From: Chroogloeocystis siderophila 5.2 s.c.1
GTDB lineage: Bacteria; Cyanobacteriota; Cyanobacteriia; Cyanobacteriales; Chroococcidiopsidaceae
NCBI RefSeq assembly: GCF_001904655.1
Contig: NZ_MRCC01000018.1
Location: 1 to 64,000 of the forward strand
DNA: 64,000 bases
Direction of reading: 5' to 3'
The translations under genes and the position numbers were made by a program. Positions 56,950-64,000 of this stretch are shown here, one piece after another. The notes below the pieces were generated by a model, which worked only from the letters and a program-made list of their open reading frames with translations, ran no database searches and was not told where the DNA came from. Positions within the stretch are counted from its first letter, which is position 1; every line of letters starts with the position of its first letter.

Positions 56950-57294
56950 GTGTTTCTCAGACTAGCAGAACAACACCGACAATATGTCCAGGATCTCGTG
57001 ATGAATCTACAAGCTTTGGCAACCGTGTTAGAGCGACGTGGATATCCCGCATCATGTTATACCTGTGGCGGACAAATGAGTAGCGCCTCATTTATGGTTA
57101 GTTTAGGAAATAACCATTTGATTCGGTTTCTCGTGTCCGATTATGGCATCACATGGACCGAGATGCGCGACGATCGGGAACTAATGAAGTTAGAGGGTGC
57201 TGAAGCAATTAGTCAGTTACAAGAACTGGCTAATTTAGTTAAAAACTTTGTTCCCCCTAGTGAATCACCGACATTAGTCAGCAAAAACGTCTAA
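56950..57294 (+). CDS. Conserved cyanobacterial protein of unknown function
   Basis: 114 residues from a GTG at 56950 with GGAGG 6 nt upstream. The N-terminal half is helical (AEQHRQYVQDLVMNLQALATVLERRGY). A CxxC lies at about 36-39 (SCYTCGGQMSS), and strands follow (ASFMVSLGNNHLIRFLVSDYGITWTEM). The CYTCGG motif could bind metal or undergo redox change, but only two Cys are present. It ends in a clear terminator and converges on recA. No function is known. Confidence 0.7.
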   Translation: MFLRLAEQHRQYVQDLVMNLQALATVLERRGYPASCYTCGGQMSSASFMVSLGNNHLIRFLVSDYGITWTEMRDDRELMKLEGAEAISQLQELANLVKNFVPPSESPTLVSKNV

Positions 57295-57318
57295 AGCTAA
57301 TTTATTAGCACTTGTCAG

Positions 57319-57348
57319 GGTGGCGGAGCGGTCGCCACCTAATTTTTT
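57319..57348 (+). terminator. Intrinsic terminator, plus strand, convergent with recA
   Basis: GGTGGCG-GAGCGGT-CGCCACC (perfect 7-bp GC-rich stem, 57319-57339) followed by TAATTTTTT. It ends the transcript of the 114-residue protein gene. Confidence 0.8.
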
Positions 57349-57367
57349 AGTATGTAGCGATAAATGC

Positions 57368-57395
57368 AAAAAACCCCAGCCAAGAACAGCTAGGG
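57368..57395 (-). terminator. Intrinsic terminator of recA
   Basis: On the minus strand CCCTAGC, an 8-nt loop and GCTGGGG form a 7-bp stem (one G-U pair), then TTTTTT. It lies 43 nt after the recA stop, back to back with the plus-strand terminator at 57319. Confidence 0.8.
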
Positions 57396-57437
57396 ATAGA
57401 TATCAGTGTTTAAAACTTAGCAGTTTATGCCAGGTTA

Positions 57438-58505
57438 CTATTCATCAGCTTCTAAATCATCATCTTCTGTTGATGAGGATACAGAATTTGCAGAAACAAC
57501 GGCTCCCATTTCGAGTTTCTCGCGTACTAGCTGTTGAATTTGTCCAGCGAGTTCAAAGTTTTCTTCTAAGTACTTAATCGCATTATCACGACCTTGGGCA
57601 ATGTTATCACCGTTGTAGCTATACCAAGCTCCTTTACGAACAACAACGCCCGTTTCCTCAGCAAGGTCAATCACACAACCTAAAGTTGAAACACCTTTAC
57701 CAAACACAATGTCAAATTCTGCCACTCTAAAGGGTGGAGCAACCTTATTCTTGGCAACTTTCACTTTGACACGATTACCAAACTCTTCGGTGCCTTTTTT
57801 CAAGGTTTGAATGCGGCGAATGTCGAGTCGCACTGAAGCATAGAACTTCAGCGCGTTACCACCTGTCGTAGTTTCTGGATTACCGTATGTCACACCAATT
57901 TTCTGGCGCAATTGGTTGAGGAAAATGACTGTACAGCCAGATTTACCAATGTTACCTGTAATTTTTCTTAACGCCTGGCTCATTAAACGAGCTTGCAGAC
58001 CAACGTGCGCATCACCCATTTCACCTTCAATTTCTGCACGGGGGACAAGTGCCGCTACTGAGTCTATAACGACAATGTCTACAGCTGCCGAACGGACTAA
58101 CTGATCGACAATTTCTAAAGCTGCTTCCCCTGTGTCGGGTTGAGAAACGAGTAAGTTGGCAATATCAACTCCCAAGGCAGCAGCGTAGGTAGGATCGAGA
58201 GCGTGTTCAGCATCTACAAATGCCGCGACACCACCATTCTTTTGCACTTCGGCAACCGCGTGCAGCGCTACTGTCGTTTTACCAGAACTTTCTGGACCAT
58301 AAATTTCGATAACTCGCCCTTTGGGTAAACCGCCGCCCAACGCTAAATCTAGGGTTAACGCACCCGTAGGAATTGTTTCCACCCGCATCCGAGTGGCATC
58401 CCCAAGGCGCATAATTGCCCCTTTGCCAAAGTTGCGTTCGATTTGGTTTAGCACCAAGTTCAGGGCTTTTTGCTTTCCGGATGTATCAGTTGTATCAATA
58501 GCCAT
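57438..58505 (-). CDS. recA: Recombinase RecA
   Basis: DNA strand-exchange ATPase for homologous recombination and SOS induction, 355 residues. Walker A is GPESSGKTT, Walker [10 protein letters not shown], and loop L2 is in [31 protein letters not shown] (FLNQLRQK seen). The C-terminus is acidic ([11 protein letters not shown]), as usual for regulating DNA binding. Start ATG 58505. It is divergent from xseA with a 275-bp spacer in which I see no convincing LexA box. Its own terminator follows. Confidence 0.98.
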   Translation of the reverse strand: MAIDTTDTSGKQKALNLVLNQIERNFGKGAIMRLGDATRMRVETIPTGALTLDLALGGGLPKGRVIEIYGPESSGKTTVALHAVAEVQKNGGVAAFVDAEHALDPTYAAALGVDIANLLVSQPDTGEAALEIVDQLVRSAAVDIVVIDSVAALVPRAEIEGEMGDAHVGLQARLMSQALRKITGNIGKSGCTVIFLNQLRQKIGVTYGNPETTTGGNALKFYASVRLDIRRIQTLKKGTEEFGNRVKVKVAKNKVAPPFRVAEFDIVFGKGVSTLGCVIDLAEETGVVVRKGAWYSYNGDNIAQGRDNAIKYLEENFELAGQIQQLVREKLEMGAVVSANSVSSSTEDDDLEADE

Positions 58506-58780
58506 TATTGCCTCTAAGTATGGAGGTTGAAAAATTATTCTGGGAGTTATGACTAGTGCAGATATACTATTCTAGCCGGATTTTCTCGACTTTTGCATGA
58601 AACTCAAAGCAGAGTTTTGATGGTAAAACAAGTCACGTATAATAAATCGTCCAAGTGTGATTCTACGTTTATTTTGCGTGGTAATTCAGTAAAATTTTGA
58701 ACAACAAAAACCTGGATTATACACAGTAGATAATAGTTTCAAGCTTACCACTAACTACGAATTGTTCTTTTAGTTTTGTA

Positions 58781-60010
58781 ATGACTTTTTATCAAGCTGA
58801 TTTAGTGACAGACACTGCGATTTCTGTAGCTGGATTAACCGCGTATATTCAGGCGCTGTTAGAAGAAGATCCCCAGTTACGCCAGGTTTGGGTTATTGGC
58901 GAAGTTTCCAGTGCTAATGACCACCCGAAAGGGCTATTTTTTACGCTGCAAGATATTGAAGGCAAAGCCGCGATTAACTGTGTAGTGTGGCACAGTCAAA
59001 TCGATAAACTCGCACAGATACCGCAACGCGGAGAACAGCTAATTGTTTTGGGAAGTTTGCGGCTGTATCCGCAACGAGGACAGTATCAGTTAACGGTGTG
59101 GCAAGCCTTACCCGCAGGCGATGGTCTACAAGCATTGCGTTATCGCCAGCTACGCAACCGTTTAGAAGCCGAAGGGCTATTTGCCGTTGAACGCAAGCGA
59201 TCGCTTCCAACTCATCCGCAGACAATTGCGGTTGTCACCTCTAGTGCGGGTGCTGCGTGGGGTGATATTCAAAAAACACTTCGCAGTCGTTATCCAGGGT
59301 TGCGCGTCTTGTTTTCCCCAGCTTTAGTGCAAGGCGAACAAGCACCAGAATCAATCGCGAGGGCGATCGCACGGGTAGAAGCAGATGGTAGAGCAGAAGT
59401 CTTAATTTTGGCGCGGGGTGGTGGTGCGGTTGAGGAATTAGCTTGCTTTAATGATGAACGCGTCGTCAGAGCGATCGCCCAATGTTCGATTCCAGTCATT
59501 ACAGGTATTGGTCATCAACGTGACGAATCTTTAGCTGACTTAGTTGCGGATGTTTCCGTTCATACTCCCACCGCAGCCGCTGAACGCGTTATCCCTGAAT
59601 TGCGAAAGCTTTATCTAGAACATCAGCAAAGAGTTGTGGCTTTACGTTCCGCTATGTTTCAGGAACTAGCAACTCTAGAAAATCAGCTACAGGAATTTAA
59701 AATTCGTTTACAGCGTTTGCGCTTGGATCAAAAAATTCTCCAACAAATGCAGTTACTCACATCGAAGCGTCAACAGCTTATTGCTCGAACAAAGCAGCAA
59801 TTACAGCAAGCAACTCTTTGCTGCCAATTTTTAGAGCAGAAGTTAGCTACGCTTGATCCTAGGGCAGTACTAAAGCGGGGATATGCCGTAGTGAGACACG
59901 AGCAAGACGTGATCGCGCGTAAGGCTCGCGACTTAGCAGTAGGGCAGAAACTATCCATTCAGTTAAGTGAAGGACAAGTTAAAGTCGAAGTAAAAGAAAT
60001 CATCGATTAA
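58781..60010 (+). CDS. xseA: Exodeoxyribonuclease VII large subunit
   Basis: Catalytic subunit of the ATP-independent single-strand exonuclease, 409 residues. The N-terminal OB fold (about 12-110) contains [21 protein letters not shown]. The nuclease core has [33 protein letters not shown] and the conserved [17 protein letters not shown] with PTAAAE. A long coiled coil (about 270-365) for small-subunit binding precedes the C-terminal barrel ([11 protein letters not shown]). The xseB gene starts 4 bp after its stop, so the two are coupled. Confidence 0.97.
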   Translation: MTFYQADLVTDTAISVAGLTAYIQALLEEDPQLRQVWVIGEVSSANDHPKGLFFTLQDIEGKAAINCVVWHSQIDKLAQIPQRGEQLIVLGSLRLYPQRGQYQLTVWQALPAGDGLQALRYRQLRNRLEAEGLFAVERKRSLPTHPQTIAVVTSSAGAAWGDIQKTLRSRYPGLRVLFSPALVQGEQAPESIARAIARVEADGRAEVLILARGGGAVEELACFNDERVVRAIAQCSIPVITGIGHQRDESLADLVADVSVHTPTAAAERVIPELRKLYLEHQQRVVALRSAMFQELATLENQLQEFKIRLQRLRLDQKILQQMQLLTSKRQQLIARTKQQLQQATLCCQFLEQKLATLDPRAVLKRGYAVVRHEQDVIARKARDLAVGQKLSIQLSEGQVKVEVKEIID

Positions 60011-60014
60011 TTTT

Positions 60015-60269
60015 ATGGCTAGACGTCGTAAGGGTGCTAATTCCGAACCAGTAGATGCAACACTCAAACCCGATTGGAATTATGAAGCTAAGGTTGCTGA
60101 AGTCGAAAGAATTATTGCTCAAATTGAAGGTGGCGAGTTGGAATTAGAAGAAGTATTCGAGCAATTTACGGCAGCCTTTGAATATTTACGTCAATGCGAA
60201 ACTTTTCTCCAACAGCGACAGCAGCAAGTCGATTTATTAATCGAAACGTTAATTGATGAACCCGTGTAG
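60015..60269 (+). CDS. xseB: Exodeoxyribonuclease VII small subunit
   Basis: 84 residues. A two-helix protein that coats the coiled coil of Xse[31 protein letters not shown] is the family signature around residues 23-52. A ~20-residue basic N-terminal extension ([11 protein letters not shown]) precedes it. It starts 4 bp after xseA. Confidence 0.95.
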   Translation: MARRRKGANSEPVDATLKPDWNYEAKVAEVERIIAQIEGGELELEEVFEQFTAAFEYLRQCETFLQQRQQQVDLLIETLIDEPV

Positions 60270-60391
60270 AAAAGCAGAGGTGCCAGTTGCGTGCGGAGGT
60301 GTCCTGCGTTGAGCAAACTGGCGTGGGCAGAGGAGCGAATGCATTCAAAACATCGCGTACTAGTCACTAGCCACTCTTCCCTCGCCTCTCC

Positions 60392-61588
60392 TTAAGCAAT
60401 GCTGCCACGTTTGCGGGCTTCCTTGTAGGAAATTCCGACATTACGCAAACCAGCTTTAATCATTTGTTGTTCGAGTAAGGCAAAGAAACGCGCGCGATCG
60501 CCGCCACGAACGACAGCTTGATTATGTGCTTCTGCAAGCGCAACGGGATAGCCGTAACCTTTTTGTACCTGTGCCAACATTAAGCTGAGCGATTGAGCGA
60601 GTAGTGCTGGGTTTTCTGCTACCCAAGCGGGGACTTCAACTCTGGCAATTTCTGTCCCCACATGAACGTAGCAAAAATAAACGGTATGGCAACCGTATAA
60701 ATCAAGAATGCGGTGCGAACTACGCCATAAAGTACTGCGTTGTCCTGGCTTGAGGGAAAATGTCCACAGTGCAATATCGCGTAAAGGATCGAGCATCTGA
60801 CACGGCGCTTTTTCGACAACCAAATTCGGGCAGTAGGTTACGCAATCAGGATTTTCGTGCGGACACGCTTGTAAGCGCAAGAAGTTAATTGCTTCTCCGC
60901 TACGCGATGCACTCAAGTAGCCCATGATCGGAATACCTGCCTCTTTTAGCTGATCCCAAGCATCTAGAATCGGTGGCAAAATGCGCTCGCGTGCTTCTAA
61001 GGGTAATTGCTCTAAAAACCAATAAATCAGTGAACCATCCACCATTGCTAAGAGTGGCACTGAAGATGATAATTCTCTATCCCTCATCCCTGTAAGTGCT
61101 AGTTCTGCCAAAATTGTTGCTTCTGAAGCAGTGCGGCAATATCCCATCCATTCTTCGGTACGAATTCCCCACTGACGCGAGATGTATAAGTCTTCAGCGC
61201 GATAAAACACTTCGGGTAAGCTATCTAGCAATGGTTGGCGATTTTGCCCATAGTGCAAGACAACACGCCCAATGTTGAGGAGGTAGCAGTAAGCAATTTC
61301 GTGCTGATTTGGGGCAATTTGCGAGCCATCCGTCGCAATCACAGTGTGAACTGCTGGGGGAATGGGAATATCGACGGCAGTATCAAGAGGTTCAACGGGT
61401 GTGGCGATGCTGAACAGAATGCGATCGCGCCATTTTTGTTGTTTGTTTACTAATTCAGCTTGTTGCGTACACGCATCCGCAAATAACTCTTGAGCTAATT
61501 CTACGCGCTGACGACTAGCAGCCGCCTCTAGAGAGAGATGCTGGCTAATGCCTTGCATCGCTTTTGCAAGTTTTGTTAAATCGAGCAT
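60392..61588 (-). CDS. nurA: NurA-domain nuclease
   Basis: 398 residues with the NurA 5'-3' nuclease fold. The catalytic Asp is in VIATDGSQIAPNQHE (about 85-99), and the second acidic site is in LAMVDGSLIYWFLEQ. The C-terminal His/Glu region is AEAHNQAVVRG. In archaea NurA works with the HerA translocase in end resection. Cyanobacterial members are common, but their partner is less clear and no herA gene is in this window. It converges on xseB, across a spacer with STRR repeats. Confidence 0.85.
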   Translation of the reverse strand: MLDLTKLAKAMQGISQHLSLEAAASRQRVELAQELFADACTQQAELVNKQQKWRDRILFSIATPVEPLDTAVDIPIPPAVHTVIATDGSQIAPNQHEIAYCYLLNIGRVVLHYGQNRQPLLDSLPEVFYRAEDLYISRQWGIRTEEWMGYCRTASEATILAELALTGMRDRELSSSVPLLAMVDGSLIYWFLEQLPLEARERILPPILDAWDQLKEAGIPIMGYLSASRSGEAINFLRLQACPHENPDCVTYCPNLVVEKAPCQMLDPLRDIALWTFSLKPGQRSTLWRSSHRILDLYGCHTVYFCYVHVGTEIARVEVPAWVAENPALLAQSLSLMLAQVQKGYGYPVALAEAHNQAVVRGGDRARFFALLEQQMIKAGLRNVGISYKEARKRGSIA

Positions 61589-61680
61589 AGTTAGCTATTG
61601 GCTTTTAGCTATTAGCTCCAGCTTATATCGTTTTACTTGTGGTTGATACGAATCGGCAACAGAGGTGCTATCTTGACGGT

Positions 61681-62475
61681 TTAACCCCAAGTTGAAAAAT
61701 CATCAGCAAACTGGGCAAGTGACAATAGCTGAATGCGATCGTGATTTTGGGCAGCTTGTCGTTCATCTTTGGTGTTATAGCCCCAATCAGCTAAATATAG
61801 TTTTACCGTGTCTAGATTTGCTTGCTGGGCAACAAGTTCTAGCGTTTTAATCCGATCTTCGACAAACCACAAGCTAGCAGGTAAGGTTTTTGCTGCCGCA
61901 ATTAACTCGTGTAGAATTTCATGCTTAGGGCGCTTGTTTTCTTTCCCGAATACCGATTTTTCTGGTAGTTGAATTCCTTGCTGCGCAAGTAGTTGCTGCA
62001 CAAATCGCCCTTCTTTAGTTGTCACGATAAAAACTTGAGTTGGGCTATTTATCAAGGAGTTGAGTTTTTCGATAACACCAGGATAAAAGCTATGCAAATT
62101 CAACCAACTTGCTAAATCATCGCGAATCCATTGATCGCGAAACGAATCGAGTTTGTGAGCAATTGTGGCAGATTGAAGACGAGTTTCTTGTAAGATAACG
62201 TGTGCGATCGCATGCCACTCTTGCAAAATCTTGTCTTCCGTAACTCCTGATAACAAAGCGGCGATGAGTAATGGCATTTCCCAGCCAGTTTCAATGACTG
62301 GGCGCAACCGATAAAACTTTTCGGCTAAATCTTGTGGTGGTGCTTTGTCTGCTTGTGACCAAATATCACGGTAAGTCTGCCAAGCTGTCTCAAAATATTC
62401 TTTTAACCCATTGCAAATAACGCCATCAAAGTCAAGTGCAAGAATCGTTGGTTGATTTGCGATCGTGCCTTTCAT
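61681..62475 (-). CDS. HAD-family hydrolase
   Basis: 264-residue HAD phosphatase. Motif I nucleophile ILALDFDGVICNGL (about 11-24), motif II in QVFIVTTKEGRF, Lys motif in FGKENKRPKHEIL, and the motif III acid in LWFVEDRIKTLELV. A helical cap (about 30-120) sits between motifs I and II, as in phosphoglycolate-phosphatase-like members. The substrate is unknown. Located between nurA and tRNA-Gln on the minus strand. Confidence 0.88.
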   Translation of the reverse strand: MKGTIANQPTILALDFDGVICNGLKEYFETAWQTYRDIWSQADKAPPQDLAEKFYRLRPVIETGWEMPLLIAALLSGVTEDKILQEWHAIAHVILQETRLQSATIAHKLDSFRDQWIRDDLASWLNLHSFYPGVIEKLNSLINSPTQVFIVTTKEGRFVQQLLAQQGIQLPEKSVFGKENKRPKHEILHELIAAAKTLPASLWFVEDRIKTLELVAQQANLDTVKLYLADWGYNTKDERQAAQNHDRIQLLSLAQFADDFSTWG

Positions 62476-62636
62476 GCAATCTTTTCGTTCAATACGGTTT
62501 ACTACACCATTAAGATTGCTTTAGCGGCATTTTTCAAGTTGATTTGTTTAATTAGTAAACGTCAGTTATAACGAAACGTTCAATTTCCACTTACCACACT
62601 GTAGAAGCTTTAAAGTTATTTACTATTTTCATCAAA

Positions 62637-62708
62637 CTGGGGCGCTAGGATTCGAACCTAGGAATGGCGGGACCAAAACCCGCTGCCTTACCGCTTGGCT
62701 ACGCCCCA
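62637..62708 (-). tRNA. trnQ: tRNA-Gln (anticodon TTG)
   Basis: A 72-nt cloverleaf on the minus strand. Acceptor arms TGGGGCG and CGCCCCA pair perfectly, with discriminator G at 62637. The D-arm is GCCAAGCGGTAAGGC. Anticodon loop TTTTGGT within the stem GCGGG/CCCGC gives anticodon TTG. The T-arm is CCTAGGTTCGAATCCTAGG-like. CCA is not encoded. Confidence 0.97.
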
Positions 62709-62767
62709 ATGACTCAACCTTAACTATATTAGCAGCAAATCCTGGAAAAGTGTCAAGTCTTTTTCAA

Positions 62768-62818
62768 AGGGGTGAGGGGCGAGGAGTGAGTGACTAGTAG
62801 GAGTGTGGGAGTGTAGGT
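62768..62818. repeat. G-rich low-complexity intergenic repeat
   Basis: GGGGTGAGGGGCGAGGAGTG, then GACTAGTAGGAGTGTGGGAG and TGTAGG. Same family as 6090-6128. Confidence 0.5.
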
Positions 62819-62969
62819 AATAGAGTTCTGTGTTTTGGAAAGCGAAGAAAGGTGCCGGAGGCATTTATTAAAAGAAATTTGAACTTTGAGTTTTCTTAAC
62901 TCAACACTCAACATTCATAACTCTCTTAGTCTACCTGCCTACCCGCTTACCCTCCGACCCCTTCGTCAG

Positions 62970-64000
62970 TCAAGCTGGATAAATCCGCAAGCGACGATTG
63001 GGTTCTTCACCAAAGCTATTGGATTTTAAGCGATAGTGTTCGACAAGTTCGTGTTGCATCTTGCGGACTTTGGGCGATCGCGGTAATAACTCGACAGGTT
63101 GTCCTTTCGGAATGACGATTTGCTCGACCGCAAGCCGCGCTTCTTCTAAGGCATCGATTTCATCTTCGCTTCCGCCTTGAGTAAATAAACTCAGTTCGCG
63201 TTCATCAGTTGTCAGTGGTTCGTCCATATCCAACATCCGGCGCAGCGTCCGCGTAATTTGGGGAATGGTGCTGGCTTTAATCATGTGGATGGGAACTTGA
63301 CGCACTTTTGCGATGTGACGCAGCTTTGAGTGATTTTTGACGTGCGATCGCAGCGCCAAGATAGCGTCAGCACTATCGATGTCTTTTGTCAAGACGACAG
63401 GTAAGTTTAATACCTGAATCACTTGTTCTAGCTGGTGACGACTGACGCCATAGGGATAGATGTGTAAGGGTAAATCTTCCCCATTTGGTCCAGCAGTTTG
63501 CGCACCATAGCCGAAGCGATCAGGCGGAGCGAGCGATTGGTCAAGTAGCTGCTCAAATTCACTCACTCCTGATATGTCTTGCTCTTTAGCGTGACGCGGC
63601 AGTGGTAACATTTGTCCTGATGCCCGCCAGCCATTTGACTGCATTGTCGGTGGTTGTGAGGTATTCAACGAAGCAGTTCTGATGTCTTGCTTCTCGTCGG
63701 TAATTCCTCGAATTGTTACCGGTTGCTGACGAGTTACCGTGACTTTACCCGCGTCGTCTACAGTGCGCACTTGGGGGCTTGGTTGATGTCCGCGTAGAAG
63801 ACTGTCTACGGTATCAGCTACGCTTTCGTGAACAACCCAGCGTTGGCGTTCGAGCATTTCTACCGCGATTTCAAAAGTCGGTGGCGCTTTACGTTCTAGA
63901 ACAGTTTTTTGGCTGCGTCGCCGTCGGGCTTCGTCATCACCTAATGTAACAGCTTGAATTCCTCCTACTAGGTCGGATAGCGTCGGGTTTTTGATCAAGT
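62970..64000 (-). CDS. Ycf45-type AAA ATPase with R3H domain, 3' part
   Basis: The last ~343 codons of a gene whose start lies beyond the right edge. The frame is open to the end of the window. The upstream part should be the SpoIIIAA/Ycf45-like ATPase. What remains includes the ATPase end (TLSDLVGGIQAVTLGDDEARRRRSQKT: arginine-rich segment), a poorly conserved linker, a domain at about 190-260 (LHIYPYGVSRHQLEQVI, then TKDIDSADAILALRSHVK) and a C-terminal R3H single-stranded nucleic-acid-binding domain (LPRSPKVRKMQHELVEHYRLKSNSFGEEPNRRLRIYP, of which RSPKVRKMQHELV is diagnostic). The role in cyanobacteria and plastids is not established. Confidence 0.85.
   Translation of the reverse strand, partial: LIKNPTLSDLVGGIQAVTLGDDEARRRRSQKTVLERKAPPTFEIAVEMLERQRWVVHESVADTVDSLLRGHQPSPQVRTVDDAGKVTVTRQQPVTIRGITDEKQDIRTASLNTSQPPTMQSNGWRASGQMLPLPRHAKEQDISGVSEFEQLLDQSLAPPDRFGYGAQTAGPNGEDLPLHIYPYGVSRHQLEQVIQVLNLPVVLTKDIDSADAILALRSHVKNHSKLRHIAKVRQVPIHMIKASTIPQITRTLRRMLDMDEPLTTDERELSLFTQGGSEDEIDALEEARLAVEQIVIPKGQPVELLPRSPKVRKMQHELVEHYRLKSNSFGEEPNRRLRIYPA

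Noticed and set aside
58506-58780. LexA/SOS box in the recA-xseA spacer
   Set aside because: I found no convincing palindromic match to cyanobacterial or E. coli LexA boxes.

Overview
The window is cyanobacterial chromosome. The evidence is psbO (photosystem II manganese-stabilizing protein), the 5' end of ndhH, a bifunctional arginine dihydrolase/ornithine cyclodeaminase (ArgZ/AgrE type), a 600-residue aspartokinase with four ACT domains, a Ycf45-type ATPase, many copies of the HIP1 octamer GCGATCGC, and STRR-like short intergenic repeats. Moderate GC, long AT-rich spacers and many degenerate small genes suggest a large-genome lineage such as Chroococcidiopsidales or Nostocales. I cannot fix the genus.

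Layout. 0-10 kb: ndhH start (off the left edge), an AraC regulator divergent from selO, a GyrA/ParC-type topoisomerase subunit, a DivK-like response regulator, a broken GNAT fragment, then a PilP-like lipoprotein / small protein / hisS operon and a SigF-type sigma factor. 11-20 kb: psbO, a conserved small protein, pepA, an unlisted 59-residue protein gene, a YkvA-family protein, an ExbB/ExbD pair, a YvlD-like membrane protein and lysC. 20-27 kb: an RTX pseudogene, argZ/agrE preceded by an exact NtcA core (GTA-N8-TAC), a DUF697-like protein, a deoxyhypusine-synthase-like gene (SpeY, homospermidine), a broken macro-domain gene and cobO. 28-35 kb: a five-gene minus-strand operon of ABC exporter (HepA-like), three glycosyltransferases and a sulfotransferase, best read as export and decoration of a sulfated glycan. 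35-43 kb: sugar-ABC ATPase, a decayed GNAT gene, mtnA, dxs, a secreted-protein pseudogene with three in-frame stops, a PhyH-type dioxygenase and a TagA/WecG glycosyltransferase. 43-50 kb: AraC regulator divergent from azoR-DUF1772, an orphan histidine kinase, a DUF2267 protein, an exported Pro-rich protein and a membrane VOC-like protein. 50-62 kb: a decayed AAC(3)-like acetyltransferase, lysS with a KTSC tail, a cytochrome P450, a DinG-like protein with degenerate ATPase motifs, small conserved proteins, recA, xseA-xseB, nurA and a HAD hydrolase. 62-64 kb: tRNA-Gln(TTG) and the 3' part of a Ycf45/R3H ATPase gene.

Themes. Arginine breakdown and polyamine synthesis lie 2 kb apart, with a nitrogen-control site in front of the first gene. 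DNA-repair genes (DinG-like, recA, exonuclease VII, nurA) cluster in 54.5-61.6 kb. At least six accessory genes are visibly decaying (three GNAT-type, one macro-domain, one RTX, one secreted), while all the housekeeping genes are intact. I see no CRISPR array, prophage, complete insertion sequence or recognizable new defense system. The most unusual items are the stop-riddled but frame-intact secreted gene, the DinG-like protein lacking a usable P-loop, and the nested palindrome before azoR.
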